DNA of 41,035 nucleotides from Entomomonas sp964395065 (GCA_964395065.1 CAYNAM010000006.1:1-41035); one strand, 5' to 3'. Positions 16,117 to 25,495 are shown, numbered from the stretch's first letter. Program-made: numbers and translations. Notes: generated from the sequence alone by a model not told the origin.

Positions 16117-18168
16117 ATGGGAACAATGGCTAACATCATGACACCTCGTAAAATATTGGTAACCAGCGCACTACCCTATGCTAATGGATCAATTCACTTA
16201 GGCCACTTAGTGGAGTATATTCAAACCGACATTTGGGTACGTTTTCAAAAAATGCGTGGCAATCAAACTGTTTACGTGTGTGCAGATGATGCTCATGGTT
16301 CAGCCATTATGCTACGTGCTGAGAAAGAAGGCATCACACCCGAGCAATTAATCGACAACGTACGAAAAGAACACAGCACTGATTTTGCTGATTTCTTGGT
16401 AGACTTTGATAACTTCTACTCAACCCATAGCCCTGAAAATAAAGAACTCTCAGAAAAAATCTATTTAGCGCTCAAAGAAAAAGGCCATATTGCCACGCGC
16501 CCCGTGACACAATATTTTGATCCTGAAAAACAAATGTTTTTGGCTGATCGCTTTATTAAAGGTACTTGCCCACGTTGTGGTGCAGAAGACCAATACGGTG
16601 ATAACTGTGAAAAATGCAGCGCCACGTACGATGCTACTGAATTAAAAAATCCTAAGTCGACTATTTCTGGTGCTACCCCCGTTTTAAAAGAATCCATGCA
16701 TTTCTTCTTTAAACTGCCTCAGTTTCAAGACATGTTAAAAACATGGACACGAAGTGGTACACTTCAAGAGTCTGTTGCAAATAAACTGGCTGAATGGTTA
16801 GATGCAGGTTTACAAGAATGGGATATCTCACGTGATGCCCCTTATTTTGGCTTTGAAATTCCTGGTGAGCCCAATAAATTTTTCTACGTGTGGTTAGATG
16901 CGCCCATTGGTTATATGGCGAGTTTGAAAAACTTATGTGAACGTCGCCCAGAGCTAGATTTTGATAGCTATTGGACGCCTGACTCAAACGCTGAAGTGTA
17001 CCACTTTATCGGTAAAGATATTGTTAACTTCCACGCCTTGTTCTGGCCTGCCATGCTAGAGGGTGCAGGTTATCGCAAACCTACCGCACTCAATGTGCAT
17101 GGTTACCTCACCGTTAATGGCTCAAAAATGTCAAAATCACGTGGTACATTTATTAAAGCCCGTACCTACCTTGACCATTTACAACCTGAATACTTACGCT
17201 ACTATTACGCCAGCAAACTCACTCGCTCCGTAGATGATCTTGACCTGAACCTAGAAGACTTTATCCAAAAAGTGAATTCTGATCTTGTCGGTAAAGTAGT
17301 TAATATTGCTAGCCGTTGTGCAGGCTTTGTTGCCCGTGGTAATAACAATGTACTTGTCGAAAGCAATGCAGCGCTTGAATTATGGCAAACCTTCCAAAAT
17401 GCCATGCCGACCATTGCAGAAGCTTATGAGGCTCGTGACTTTAACCGCGCTATGCGCGAAATTATGGCGTTGGCTGATCTTGCTAACGCATGGATTGCTG
17501 AAAAAGCACCGTGGGCACTCAATAAACAAGAAGGAAAACAAGCCGAAGTACAAGCTATTTGTGCTATGGGTATTAACCTTTTCCGTTTACTGGTTCTTAC
17601 CTTAAAGCCTGTACTGCCTGAATTAGCGGCTAAAGCCGAAGCTTATTTGAATGTTGCGCCATTAACATGGGCTGATTACCAAACAAGCCTTGCAAACCAC
17701 ACTGTTAACGAATTTAAACCATTAATGACTCGCATCGAACAAGACCAAGTGAATGCAATGATTGAAGCATCCAAAGAAGATTTAAAAGCAGAAAACGCCC
17801 CAAAAGGTAATGGTGAGTTGGCTAAAGAGCCACTAGCCCCTGAAATTGAGTTTGATGCTTTTGCAGCTGTCGATATTCGCGTAGCAAAAATACTCAAAGC
17901 CCAATCAGTTGAAGGGGCAGATAAGCTTCTTCAATTAACCCTTGATATTGGTGATGAACAACGTAATGTGTTCGCAGGCATCAAAAGCGCTTATAAAGAC
18001 CCAAGCAAACTAGAGGGTCGCTTAACCGTGATGATTGCCAATTTAAAACCCCGTAAAATGCGCTTTGGCATGTCAGAAGGTATGGTTATGGCCGCAGGCC
18101 CTGGTGGTGAAGAAATCTACTTACTAAGCCCAGACAGTGGTGCAATTCCGGGACAACGGGTTAAATAG
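16117..18168 (+). CDS. metG: Methionyl-tRNA synthetase
   Basis: MetG charges tRNA-Met. The class I signatures are HLGH in the LPYANGSIHLGHLVEYIQTD segment and KMSKS at about residues 336-340. A zinc knuckle with paired CxxC motifs (CPRC...CEKC) lies at about 151-167. After the anticodon-binding helices the C-terminus has an EMAP-II/Trbp111 tRNA-binding domain from about residue 580 (FAAVDIRVAKILKA, ending SPDSGAIPGQRVK), the dimerising long form. Three in-frame ATGs (16117, 16126, 16138) are possible; none has a strong ribosome binding site. The last (MTPRKILVTSALPYANG) best matches family N-termini. Confidence 0.97.
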   Translation: MGTMANIMTPRKILVTSALPYANGSIHLGHLVEYIQTDIWVRFQKMRGNQTVYVCADDAHGSAIMLRAEKEGITPEQLIDNVRKEHSTDFADFLVDFDNFYSTHSPENKELSEKIYLALKEKGHIATRPVTQYFDPEKQMFLADRFIKGTCPRCGAEDQYGDNCEKCSATYDATELKNPKSTISGATPVLKESMHFFFKLPQFQDMLKTWTRSGTLQESVANKLAEWLDAGLQEWDISRDAPYFGFEIPGEPNKFFYVWLDAPIGYMASLKNLCERRPELDFDSYWTPDSNAEVYHFIGKDIVNFHALFWPAMLEGAGYRKPTALNVHGYLTVNGSKMSKSRGTFIKARTYLDHLQPEYLRYYYASKLTRSVDDLDLNLEDFIQKVNSDLVGKVVNIASRCAGFVARGNNNVLVESNAALELWQTFQNAMPTIAEAYEARDFNRAMREIMALADLANAWIAEKAPWALNKQEGKQAEVQAICAMGINLFRLLVLTLKPVLPELAAKAEAYLNVAPLTWADYQTSLANHTVNEFKPLMTRIEQDQVNAMIEASKEDLKAENAPKGNGELAKEPLAPEIEFDAFAAVDIRVAKILKAQSVEGADKLLQLTLDIGDEQRNVFAGIKSAYKDPSKLEGRLTVMIANLKPRKMRFGMSEGMVMAAGPGGEEIYLLSPDSGAIPGQRVK

Positions 18169-18180
18169 CTTAGTCAAACT

Positions 18181-18204
18181 AGGTGGGTATAACTATTCCC
18201 ACCT
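18181..18204 (+). terminator. Stem-loop after metG
   Basis: AGGTGGG at 18181-18187 pairs with CCCACCT at 18198-18204 around a 10-base loop, starting 12 bp after the metG stop. It has no T-run, so it could be an RNA 3' end or processing structure rather than a strong terminator. Confidence 0.45.
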
Positions 18205-18255
18205 AAGCTCAAAAAGCTGACATATTTACTTTTATCCATTTTAGGGAAAAATAGC

Positions 18256-18603
18256 ATGCTTAAAAAAATTCTTATACTTACTATCGGTTCTTTATTAATA
18301 ACTGCCTGTGATAAAAAAACAGAACCTACCGATCCAGTAGCACAGCTTGCTAATATACAAATTACTGTACCAGAAGGAATAACTGGTGATTGTATTGATG
18401 CATTAAAAGCTTATCATCAAGTTACTTCATATATGTACGATGATCCATCATCAAGAAACTATAACAGTAAATCTTCAGCAGAACGTGAGGAAGGGTTAGA
18501 AAGGATGACAAACACGTTAAGGCAAAGGTCTCAACAAGATTGCAAAGAACTAGCTTATAATTTGATGATATCCATTGACCAATTAAAAAAAGACAGTCGG
18601 TAA
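18256..18603 (+). CDS. Small hypothetical lipoprotein
   Basis: The protein is 115 residues with a signal peptide ending LLITAC, where the lipobox cysteine is at about residue 18, followed by DKKTEPTDP. The mature part is short, soluble and mostly helical, with two further cysteines (C46 and one near the C-terminus, GDCIDAL and QQDCKEL) that could form a disulfide in the periplasm. I do not recognise the family. The start has GGGAAAA about ten bases upstream. nnrE begins 9 bp after its stop, so they may share a transcript. Confidence 0.72.
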   Translation: MLKKILILTIGSLLITACDKKTEPTDPVAQLANIQITVPEGITGDCIDALKAYHQVTSYMYDDPSSRNYNSKSSAEREEGLERMTNTLRQRSQQDCKELAYNLMISIDQLKKDSR

Positions 18604-18612
18604 ACTTACATT

Positions 18613-19233
18613 ATGTTACCGCTCTATACCCTTACCCAACTCCGCCAAATTGAACAAAAGGCAGAGCTTGCAGGTATTGACTTAATGCAACGGGCGGCTC
18701 GATCAATTGCTGATTGGGTAACACAGCACTACTCGCAACAAGATACTATTTTAATCGCGGTAGGGACAGGCAATAACGGTGGTGATGTGCTATGGGCAGC
18801 GCTAAATTTAGATGCTCGCGATTATCACGTGATATTATTTATCCCACAGCTCGTAAAAAGCTCGGCAGCACTAAATGCTTTAAACTTTTGTAAGGCTAAC
18901 CACCTTTTAGAAATCAACAGCCTCACTCAGTTAACAACAAAACCTAACTTGATTGTAGATGGTCTATTTGGAATTGGTCTTAATCGTTCCTTATCAGAAG
19001 AGTGGCAAACTATTATTCAGCAATTAAATAATTTAAATACGCCAACATTAGCCCTTGATACGCCCTCTGGATTAGATGCTTATACAGGAGAGGTTTATGG
19101 CGTTGCAATAAAGGCAACAGTTACACTGACCTTTTTAAGTGATAAACCTGCACTGCATTACGATAAAGGATTAACACTGGCAGGAGAAATTATTGTCGAC
19201 ACACTCGATTTACCTAAAAACTTGAGACCCTAG
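18613..19233 (+). CDS. nnrE: NAD(P)H-hydrate epimerase domain protein, single-domain form
   Basis: The epimerase converts R-NAD(P)HX to the S form so that the dehydratase NnrD can repair it. The 206 residues cover only the YjeF N-terminal domain: LMQRAARSIADWV, the loop GTGNNGGDVLWAALNL at 51-66, LIVDGLFGIGLNRSL near residue 114 and ALDTPSGLDAYTGEVYG. In Pseudomonas and E. coli this domain is fused to a dehydratase of about 300 residues; here the frame stops at DTLDLPKNLRP and the next 166 bp hold no remnant of it. The usual GGDG reads GGDV (V59), which may weaken activity. Confidence 0.82.
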   Translation: MLPLYTLTQLRQIEQKAELAGIDLMQRAARSIADWVTQHYSQQDTILIAVGTGNNGGDVLWAALNLDARDYHVILFIPQLVKSSAALNALNFCKANHLLEINSLTQLTTKPNLIVDGLFGIGLNRSLSEEWQTIIQQLNNLNTPTLALDTPSGLDAYTGEVYGVAIKATVTLTFLSDKPALHYDKGLTLAGEIIVDTLDLPKNLRP

Positions 19234-19266
19234 ATGTCATTTTAAAAACAATAATGCGACTATTAT

Positions 19267-19359
19267 CCATTCTTTTGAGACTTAATAAGTTACTCACACC
19301 TCATGTTTGGTTTTACGGTTAAGCTAGCTAATCTAACCATTCTTTTTTATAATAAGTTA
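19267..19359 (+). repeat. Split direct repeat with a TATAAT box before the YfcZ-like gene
   Basis: CCATTCTTTT (19267-19276) and AATAAGTTA (19284-19292) recur in the same order at 19337-19346 and 19351-19359, offset by 70 bp, with 7- and 4-base spacers. The second copy contains TATAAT at 19348-19353, a likely -10 element about 46 bp before the next ATG. No good -35 is seen. Confidence 0.45.
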
Positions 19360-19399
19360 GATGTACTGATGTTTAACTAAAAACTAAGAGGTTATCGTT

Positions 19400-19696
19400 A
19401 TGGTAGATTTAACAAATAAATGTAAAGCCAACGAAACAGCAGCCTGTTGTGGTGTTGACATTGGTACTGTGATAGATAATGAAGATTGTATCGTTTCTTA
19501 TAACGCCTTATTTGCAAGTCAACAAGAGGCGGAAAAAGCATTTATAAAACTGGCTGAAATAGCACACGAGATTGAGTCTGATCCTTGTCAAATTACCCAC
19601 ACCATAGATCAAGTAGAAGAGGGTGTAAAACTATCAGCAAGTTTTAATTTCTGTTGTGGTGCAGAAAGTATGATTTTTCAATTTAAACTGCGTTAA
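19400..19696 (+). CDS. YfcZ/YiiS (DUF406) family protein
   Basis: The 98-residue protein matches E. coli YfcZ along its whole length: CCGVDIGTVIDNEDCIVSYN near residue 16, FASQQEAEKAFIKLAEIA, IESDPCQIT, then FNFCCGAESMIFQFKLR at the end. It contains several cysteines in conserved positions, including two CC pairs. The function is unknown; it is a small cytoplasmic protein with no signal peptide. A good AGAGG ribosome binding site lies upstream of the ATG. Confidence 0.88.
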   Translation: MVDLTNKCKANETAACCGVDIGTVIDNEDCIVSYNALFASQQEAEKAFIKLAEIAHEIESDPCQITHTIDQVEEGVKLSASFNFCCGAESMIFQFKLR

Positions 19697-19825
19697 AAAT
19701 ATATGATTTTTTAAAAAGGAAACGAATACTTTAATTTCCTTTAAGTGTTAATATTTATTAGATAACACACTTGATAATTTCTTAATATCTAAAAAATTAA
19801 ACTAATGATTCTGGCGACACATTAA

Positions 19826-19857
19826 AAAAGGCAATACCCAACAGGGTATTGCCTTTT
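19826..19857. terminator. Bidirectional rho-independent terminator
   Basis: AAAAGGCAATACCC (19826-19839) pairs perfectly with GGGTATTGCCTTTT (19844-19857) around a 4-base loop. It sits between the convergent YfcZ-like gene and the DUF3829 lipoprotein gene and can serve both. Confidence 0.9.
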
Positions 19858-19882
19858 AGTCCATTAAAACGAGCAATAATCG

Positions 19883-20896
19883 TTAGTGATTATAAGTATT
19901 CACTAAATCATTATATTTAGCTTGTATATTTCTTAAAGTTCCTGTCTCATAAGCCTCCACAGCAGAATTAACAGCTCTAATTGGCTTATTATCACGGACA
20001 CTTCTATAACGCGCCTTAATTGATTTATTGAAGTCTTCAGCTTTGCTAATAACTCTTGAAAGATTGGACTCTGTCATAAAACCTTGTTTTTTCATTAGTT
20101 CTTTGTTGTTAGGATCTTTATAATATGCTGATGCGGCAGCTACAGTGTCAGTATACTGATCGATCATTTGTTTTGCTGTGTCAATATCAAAGTTATCTTT
20201 ATACAATAAATTAGCAAGTGCCTTTGCTTGAATAACGATAGAAAGTCTATAATAGCTAGCATTTTTACCTTGTGTTTTTTCAATAACAGCAAGATGCTCA
20301 ACTTGTCTTTTATCATTTTCAACTTCAATAAGATCAGAGAACTTATCTGCAATAACTATATACTCTTTCATAGCCTTTGCTAGAGGGGCATGAAGTTCTT
20401 TACCTTTTTTGAAATCATCATCCTTATAGTCTTTTTGATCATAATATGAATAAAGAGGTTCAACAGCTTTACCTACAGCAACAGCATTATCAGCAAAAGT
20501 GACTGCCACTTTGTCTAGTTCTGTCACAGGTGCTAATGCAGCTACCTCATCAATATTCTTTTTACACTCATTGAGTCTATTAACATTAAGACTGTAAAGC
20601 CCCCATACACTTCTTTCTTTGCCTGTTGGACCGAGATCCATGTCTTTAATCCATGATTGATACCTTTCAATAGAGCGATCAATATCTCTTCCACTGTTAT
20701 AGCACTTAATATAAACACTCAACTTTTTATCTATAATGCTTTCCGAAGATTTTTCGGGCTGACTGGTAGAGCTTGATTTCGCTCCTTGTACTGGAGCAGC
20801 TGCTTTGTCATCACCACCACCGCAACCCACTAGCATTCCAGCAACCAAAGCAGTACTGATTAATAGACCGTTTTTAATCATTTGTCCTTTATTCAT
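19883..20896 (-). CDS. DUF3829 (YiiG-like) lipoprotein
   Basis: A signal peptide (MNKGQMIKNGLLISTALVAG) ends in the lipobox MLVGC, with the lipid cysteine at about residue 25. A low-complexity Gly/Ala/Ser linker follows. The mature protein is helical and matches the DUF3829 pattern: YIKCYNSGRDIDRSIERY near residue 62, LYSYYDQKDYKDDDFKKGKELH near residue 147, and LSRVISKAEDFNKSIKARY near residue 280. The function is unknown; family members are outer-membrane lipoproteins. The gene is a single unit with its own terminator and a 100-bp gap after oadA. Confidence 0.82.
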   Translation of the reverse strand: MNKGQMIKNGLLISTALVAGMLVGCGGGDDKAAAPVQGAKSSSTSQPEKSSESIIDKKLSVYIKCYNSGRDIDRSIERYQSWIKDMDLGPTGKERSVWGLYSLNVNRLNECKKNIDEVAALAPVTELDKVAVTFADNAVAVGKAVEPLYSYYDQKDYKDDDFKKGKELHAPLAKAMKEYIVIADKFSDLIEVENDKRQVEHLAVIEKTQGKNASYYRLSIVIQAKALANLLYKDNFDIDTAKQMIDQYTDTVAAASAYYKDPNNKELMKKQGFMTESNLSRVISKAEDFNKSIKARYRSVRDNKPIRAVNSAVEAYETGTLRNIQAKYNDLVNTYNH

Positions 20897-20996
20897 AAAA
20901 TTAAACCTTACTAATTGAAAGAGTAAGGTTTAATTATATAATTTAATAGACTTTTATCGCATTGACGAAGCTCTATTTATTGTATTTCTAAACTTA

Positions 20997-22805
20997 TTAA
21001 TTTGCTATTTCTATTAGTAATTCCCCTTGATTGACTTTATCACCACCTTTAATATGAATTGCGGTTACAATGCCATCAATCGGTGCTTTAATTTCAGACT
21101 CCATTTTCATGGCTTCAGTAATGAATAAAGGTTGACCTTTTTTAACACTATCACCCTCTTTAACCAACACTTCAACCACAGTGCCCGACATACCTACGGT
21201 TACATCACCTGCTTTGGTCGCTTGTTTTCTTCCATCGCCCGTGACTTCACCTGACACCATCTGTTCAAAGACAACTTCTTGTGGAATACCATCAATCGAT
21301 AGATAGAAATGACGTTTCCCTTTGTTTTTAGCTGTCGCGCCTTTAACATCAATATGATACCGCTCACCATGAACATCAACCATAAACTCAGTGACCGCAG
21401 AAGTATTAGCTTCTGTTGTATCCACTTCGCCTGCAACAGGGAAAGGTAACAAAACTTCTGGTGTTAAATTACCAGAAGCACGCTCTTCTAGATATTTACG
21501 AGCAATATCTGGGAACATCGCGTAAGTTAATACATCTTCTTCTGATTGCGCTAAGCTACCTATTTCAGCTTTTAACTTTTCCATTTCAGGGTCTAAGTAA
21601 TCTGCTGGGCGAGTAGTAATTACGAACGAGTTACCAATGGCTTGTGTTCTTAATTCTTCATTAATTTCACCCGCTGCCTTACCATAGCGGCCTTCTAAGT
21701 AGAGTCTGACTTCATTAGTAATGGTTTTATAGCGCTCACCAGAGAGGACATTAAATAAAGCCTGTGAACCTACAATTTGCGATGTTGGTGTCACTAAAGG
21801 AGGATAGCCGAGGTCTTTACGCACGCGAGGTATTTCGTCAAATAAGTCATTCATTCGGTTTAAAGCACCTTGCTCACGTAATTGATTAGCAAGATTTGAC
21901 ATCATACCACCCGGCACTTGGTTCACTTGCACACGGGTATCAACACCAGTAAATGGACTTTCAAACTGGTGGTATTTTTTACGTACACCATAGAAGTACA
22001 TACCAATTTCTTGAATTAACTCTAAATCCAATCCTGTATCGTAAGGGGTATTACGAAGCGCAGCGACCATTGACTCAGTCGCAGGATGACTCGTTCCCCA
22101 TGCCATACTAGAAATAGCCGTATCGATGTGATCAGCACCATTTTCAATGGCTTTTAACTGACACATTGTGGATAAGCCTGCTGTGTCATGAGAGTGAATA
22201 AAGACAGGCAAATCAACTTCATCTTTAATCGCTTTAACTAACTCACCTGTTACAAAGGGTGTTAATAAACCCGCCATGTCTTTAACAGCAATGGACTGCA
22301 CACCCATATCAGCCATTTGCTTGGCTTGCTCAACAAATAACTCGATTGTATGAACAGGACTCGTCGTATAAGAGATCGCTCCTTGAGCATGCTTACCTAC
22401 TTTATTTACAACTTTAATAGCTTCCTCTAGGTTACGCACATCGTTCATGGCATCAAAAATACGGAAGACATCAATACCATTTTCGGCTGACTTTTCAACA
22501 AATGCTTGTACCACATCATCGCTGTAATGGCGATAACCCAATAAGTTTTGACCACGCAATAGCATCTGCAAACGGGTGTTAGGTAATGCTTTTTTTAATA
22601 AACGTAAACGTTCCCATGGATCTTCTTTAAGAAAGCGAATACATACATCAAAGGTAGCACCACCCCAAACTTCTAATGACCAGTAACCTACTTTATCTAA
22701 CTTTTCGCAAATAGGTAGCATGTCTTCAGTACGAAGACGTGTTGCTAGTAATGATTGGTGTGCATCACGGAGGATAGTATCTGTTATAAGAATCTTTTTA
22801 GTCAT
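20997..22805 (-). CDS. oadA: Pyruvate carboxylase subunit B (OadA-type carboxyltransferase with biotin domain)
   Basis: This subunit transfers the carboxyl group from biotin to pyruvate to give oxaloacetate. The carboxyltransferase domain (LITDTILRDAHQSLLATR, LLRGQNLLGYRHY, VFRIFDAMND) covers about residues 1-450. A biotinyl domain ends the protein, with the biotin lysine in EAMKMES near residue 568. It is 17 bp downstream of pycA. Databases often call this gene oxaloacetate decarboxylase alpha, but the membrane subunits OadB and OadG are absent here. The pairing with a biotin carboxylase matches the two-subunit pyruvate carboxylase of Pseudomonas, so carboxylation (anaplerosis) is the likelier direction. 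Confidence 0.92.
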   Translation of the reverse strand: MTKKILITDTILRDAHQSLLATRLRTEDMLPICEKLDKVGYWSLEVWGGATFDVCIRFLKEDPWERLRLLKKALPNTRLQMLLRGQNLLGYRHYSDDVVQAFVEKSAENGIDVFRIFDAMNDVRNLEEAIKVVNKVGKHAQGAISYTTSPVHTIELFVEQAKQMADMGVQSIAVKDMAGLLTPFVTGELVKAIKDEVDLPVFIHSHDTAGLSTMCQLKAIENGADHIDTAISSMAWGTSHPATESMVAALRNTPYDTGLDLELIQEIGMYFYGVRKKYHQFESPFTGVDTRVQVNQVPGGMMSNLANQLREQGALNRMNDLFDEIPRVRKDLGYPPLVTPTSQIVGSQALFNVLSGERYKTITNEVRLYLEGRYGKAAGEINEELRTQAIGNSFVITTRPADYLDPEMEKLKAEIGSLAQSEEDVLTYAMFPDIARKYLEERASGNLTPEVLLPFPVAGEVDTTEANTSAVTEFMVDVHGERYHIDVKGATAKNKGKRHFYLSIDGIPQEVVFEQMVSGEVTGDGRKQATKAGDVTVGMSGTVVEVLVKEGDSVKKGQPLFITEAMKMESEIKAPIDGIVTAIHIKGGDKVNQGELLIEIAN

Positions 22806-22822
22806 CTCATTCTACCTTGCTG

Positions 22823-24238
22823 TTATAGACCTGTATAAGCAGCAATTGCTGCAGAAATTGCTAATGCTAACTCTTCTGGCCTACGTTTAGTCGAGTAATC
22901 TACTAACTCAGGATGGGAGTCAACAAAACTTGTATTAAAGCGACCACTTCTAAAATCAGCGTGTTTTAAAATTTCTTGATAGTAATTAGCGGTAGTTTTA
23001 ATCCCTTGTAGGCGCATATCATCCAACGCACGAGAACCTCTATTGATAGCCTCTTCCCACGTTAAAGCGCGTACTACTAATTTTAAGCACATGGAGTCAT
23101 AATACGGTGGAATGTTATACCCTGTATAAATCGCTGTATCAACACGTACCCCTGGCCCACCCGGCGCATAATAGTGGGTAATACGACCAAACGTAGGTAA
23201 AAAGTTATTTTTGGGATCTTCTGCATTAATGCGAAACTGTAATGCATAGCCTTTAAAGCGAATATCTTCTTGTTTTATAGATAATGGCTTACCAGCTGCA
23301 ATATTGATTTGTTCTCGAACAATATCAATCCCCGTGATTTCTTCTGTAATGGTATGTTCTACTTGAACACGAGTGTTCATTTCCATAAAGTAAAAGTTAT
23401 TATCAGATAATAAAAACTCTATGGTTCCCGCGTTCTCATACCCCACAGCTTGAGCAGCACGGACAGCCAAACCACCGATATATTGCCTCTGTGCCTCTGT
23501 TAGCTGTGGACTAGGTGCTATTTCAATCAGCTTTTGGTTACGACGCTGGATAGAACAATCACGTTCATATAAATGAATCACGTTACCATGACTATCGGCT
23601 AGAATTTGTACCTCAATATGACAAGGATTAAGAATACATTTTTCCAAAAAGACTTCAGCACTGCCAAAAGCTTTAGTAGCCTCAGAAATCACGCGTAAGT
23701 AGTTTTGCTTTAATTCATCAGGATTATCACAACGGCGAATACCGCGCCCACCACCGCCCGAAGTAGCTTTTAGCATAATAGGGTAACCTACTCGCTCAGC
23801 CTCACGAAGCGCTTCATCAAGGTCTTGTAAATTACCCTCAGTTCCTGGCGTACAAGGAACACCTGCTTTAATCATGGTGTTTCTGGCTTGGGTTTTATCG
23901 CCCATCAGATGAATAACTTCTGGAGAGGGGCCAATAAAACGAATACCTGCTGCCTGACAACATCTTGCCAAATCAGGATTTTCAGATAAAAATCCATACC
24001 CTGGATGCAAAGCATCACAGCCTGTTTTAACCGCTAACTCAACAATCTTTTTTGGGTTTAGATAGCCCTCAAGGGGTTCTTCCCCTATATTGTAAGCCTC
24101 ATCAGCCCGCTTAACATGCAGTGCATGTCGATCAGCCTCACTAAAAATAGCAACTGATCGAATATTCATTTCAGCACAAGCGCGGATAATTCGAACAGCA
24201 ATTTCCCCCCGATTGGCTATCAATATTTTTTTAATCAC
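22823..24238 (-). CDS. pycA: Pyruvate carboxylase subunit A (biotin carboxylase)
   Basis: The 471-residue ATP-grasp enzyme carboxylates biotin using ATP and bicarbonate. Visible motifs are KILIANRGEIAVRIIRAC at the start, LHPGYGFLSENPDLA near residue 79, the glycine-rich ATP loop KATSGGGGRGIRRC near residue 156, MEMNTRVQVEHTITEEITG near residue 290, and a C-terminal biotin carboxylase domain (GYALQFRINAEDP). A separate acetyl-CoA carboxylase AccC is expected elsewhere in such genomes. The tight link to oadA decides this one as the pyruvate carboxylase subunit. The LysR regulator found next to the Pseudomonas pair is not seen upstream. Confidence 0.92.
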   Translation of the reverse strand: MIKKILIANRGEIAVRIIRACAEMNIRSVAIFSEADRHALHVKRADEAYNIGEEPLEGYLNPKKIVELAVKTGCDALHPGYGFLSENPDLARCCQAAGIRFIGPSPEVIHLMGDKTQARNTMIKAGVPCTPGTEGNLQDLDEALREAERVGYPIMLKATSGGGGRGIRRCDNPDELKQNYLRVISEATKAFGSAEVFLEKCILNPCHIEVQILADSHGNVIHLYERDCSIQRRNQKLIEIAPSPQLTEAQRQYIGGLAVRAAQAVGYENAGTIEFLLSDNNFYFMEMNTRVQVEHTITEEITGIDIVREQINIAAGKPLSIKQEDIRFKGYALQFRINAEDPKNNFLPTFGRITHYYAPGGPGVRVDTAIYTGYNIPPYYDSMCLKLVVRALTWEEAINRGSRALDDMRLQGIKTTANYYQEILKHADFRSGRFNTSFVDSHPELVDYSTKRRPEELALAISAAIAAYTGL

Positions 24239-24412
24239 ATTGACTCCTAAAATGTTAACGGTCTTTCTTATTTATCTTGCGTATACCAAAACATTCTTTC
24301 AATAAAATTTTTAATTATTGTTCATTCTATAGAGCAAGGTCATTTTATAGGTAAATTATTTAACATTACAACCATTAAATATTCTGGTTAGTTTTCAGCA
24401 GGCATAAAAAAA

Positions 24413-24430
24413 GCCACTGTCAACAGTGGC
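24413..24430 (-). terminator. Rho-independent terminator of the YgdR-type lipoprotein gene
   Basis: GCCACTG (24413-24419) and CAGTGGC (24424-24430) form a perfect stem with a 4-base loop. On the minus strand it is followed by seven Ts, giving a standard terminator 20 bp after the lipoprotein stop. Confidence 0.88.
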
Positions 24431-24450
24431 CTTCTTTACAATAAAGAATA

Positions 24451-24672
24451 TTATAATTCTTTAATTGTTAATACATCGTCTTTATTAATGCTGCTGTCTT
24501 TACCATCTAATTGTTGGAAACGATAAAAGCCAGCATCTGCATCTAACTTAGGTGCATCTGTTGTTTGAATCTGACGGCCATCTTTTAACGTAATAACTGA
24601 TGGAGTCGCACAACCAGCTAAAATACCAAAAAAACCTGCAAACACTAACGCTAATAACACTTTAAGCTTCAT
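24451..24672 (-). CDS. YgdI/YgdR-family small lipoprotein
   Basis: From the ATG at 24672 the protein is 73 residues. It has a signal peptide MKLKVLLALVFAGFFGILAGC with a clear lipobox, then ITLKDGRQIQTTDAPKLDADAGFYRFQQ, the small SH3-like YgdI/YgdR domain. The frame is open back to 24723, but AAAGGAG seven bases before the 24672 ATG and the position of the signal peptide decide the start. The function of the family is unknown; it is expected in the outer membrane. Confidence 0.9.
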   Translation of the reverse strand: MKLKVLLALVFAGFFGILAGCATPSVITLKDGRQIQTTDAPKLDADAGFYRFQQLDGKDSSINKDDVLTIKEL

Positions 24673-24827
24673 AGAATACTCCTTTAACAAAAACCCTCTT
24701 AATATCCTCATTAGATACAACAAAGATGATAAAGTTCATTATATCCACAGTAAATAGTATTCTATGCTAGATTTTAAAGATATGGTAGTCTAATTGTATT
24801 TCAAGTTAAGTAAAAGGAGCATTCATC

Positions 24828-25493
24828 ATGCTTGAACCACTAATTATAGAGCCACAAAGCCAAGCTGACTCAGCAGTTATCTGGTTGCATGGGTTGGGTT
24901 CTAATAAATACGATTTCCAGTCTGTTGCAGAGCAATTACAAGAAAAAATATTGCCTAATACCCGCTTTATTCTCCCACAGGCACCCAATCAACCTGTTAG
25001 TTTAAATATGGGGATGACAATGCCATCATGGTATGACATCATCAGTCTATCTTCTCCTCGTGAGATTAGCGTACCACAGCTTCAAAGATCAGCTGAATCG
25101 GTTATTACACTCATAAAAGCTCAGCGCAAACAAGGCATTGCATTAAATCGTATTATTCTTGCAGGCTTTTCTCAAGGTGGTGCTGTTGTTATGCATACTG
25201 CTTATATCGCTTATCCTGAAAATGTTGGCGGAGTGATGGCTCTATCAACCTATGCACCTACCTTTAATGAAAATACTGTTTTTGTTGATGGTAAATTAGC
25301 GATACCCTCTCTGCATTTACATGGCACTGACGATAATGTTGTTGATATTAGTCTAGGAAAAGCAGCTTATACTTTTTTATTAGACCATGGTGTTAATGCG
25401 TCATGGCATACTTACTCGATGATGCATGAAGTATGTAATAAAGAGTTATCTGACATTGCAACATGGCTTCAAGAACGCCTTATTCAACAATAA
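24828..25493 (+). CDS. Carboxylesterase of the alpha/beta-hydrolase fold
   Basis: This 221-residue cytoplasmic esterase resembles the Pseudomonas carboxylesterase/acyl-protein thioesterase-like group. The oxyanion segment is VIWLHGLGSNKYDF near residue 17. The nucleophile serine is in the GFSQGG elbow near residue 114, the aspartate in HGTDDNVVDIS near residue 167, and the histidine in YSMMHEVC near residue 204. No signal peptide is present. A GGAG element lies 6-8 bases before the ATG. The natural substrate is not readable from sequence; short-chain acyl esters are typical. Confidence 0.9.
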   Translation: MLEPLIIEPQSQADSAVIWLHGLGSNKYDFQSVAEQLQEKILPNTRFILPQAPNQPVSLNMGMTMPSWYDIISLSSPREISVPQLQRSAESVITLIKAQRKQGIALNRIILAGFSQGGAVVMHTAYIAYPENVGGVMALSTYAPTFNENTVFVDGKLAIPSLHLHGTDDNVVDISLGKAAYTFLLDHGVNASWHTYSMMHEVCNKELSDIATWLQERLIQQ

Positions 25494-25495
25494 AT

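Noticed and set aside
20997..24238. Sodium-pumping oxaloacetate decarboxylase
   Set aside because: No OadB or OadG genes are adjacent and the subunit pairs with a biotin carboxylase, as in Pseudomonas pyruvate carboxylase.
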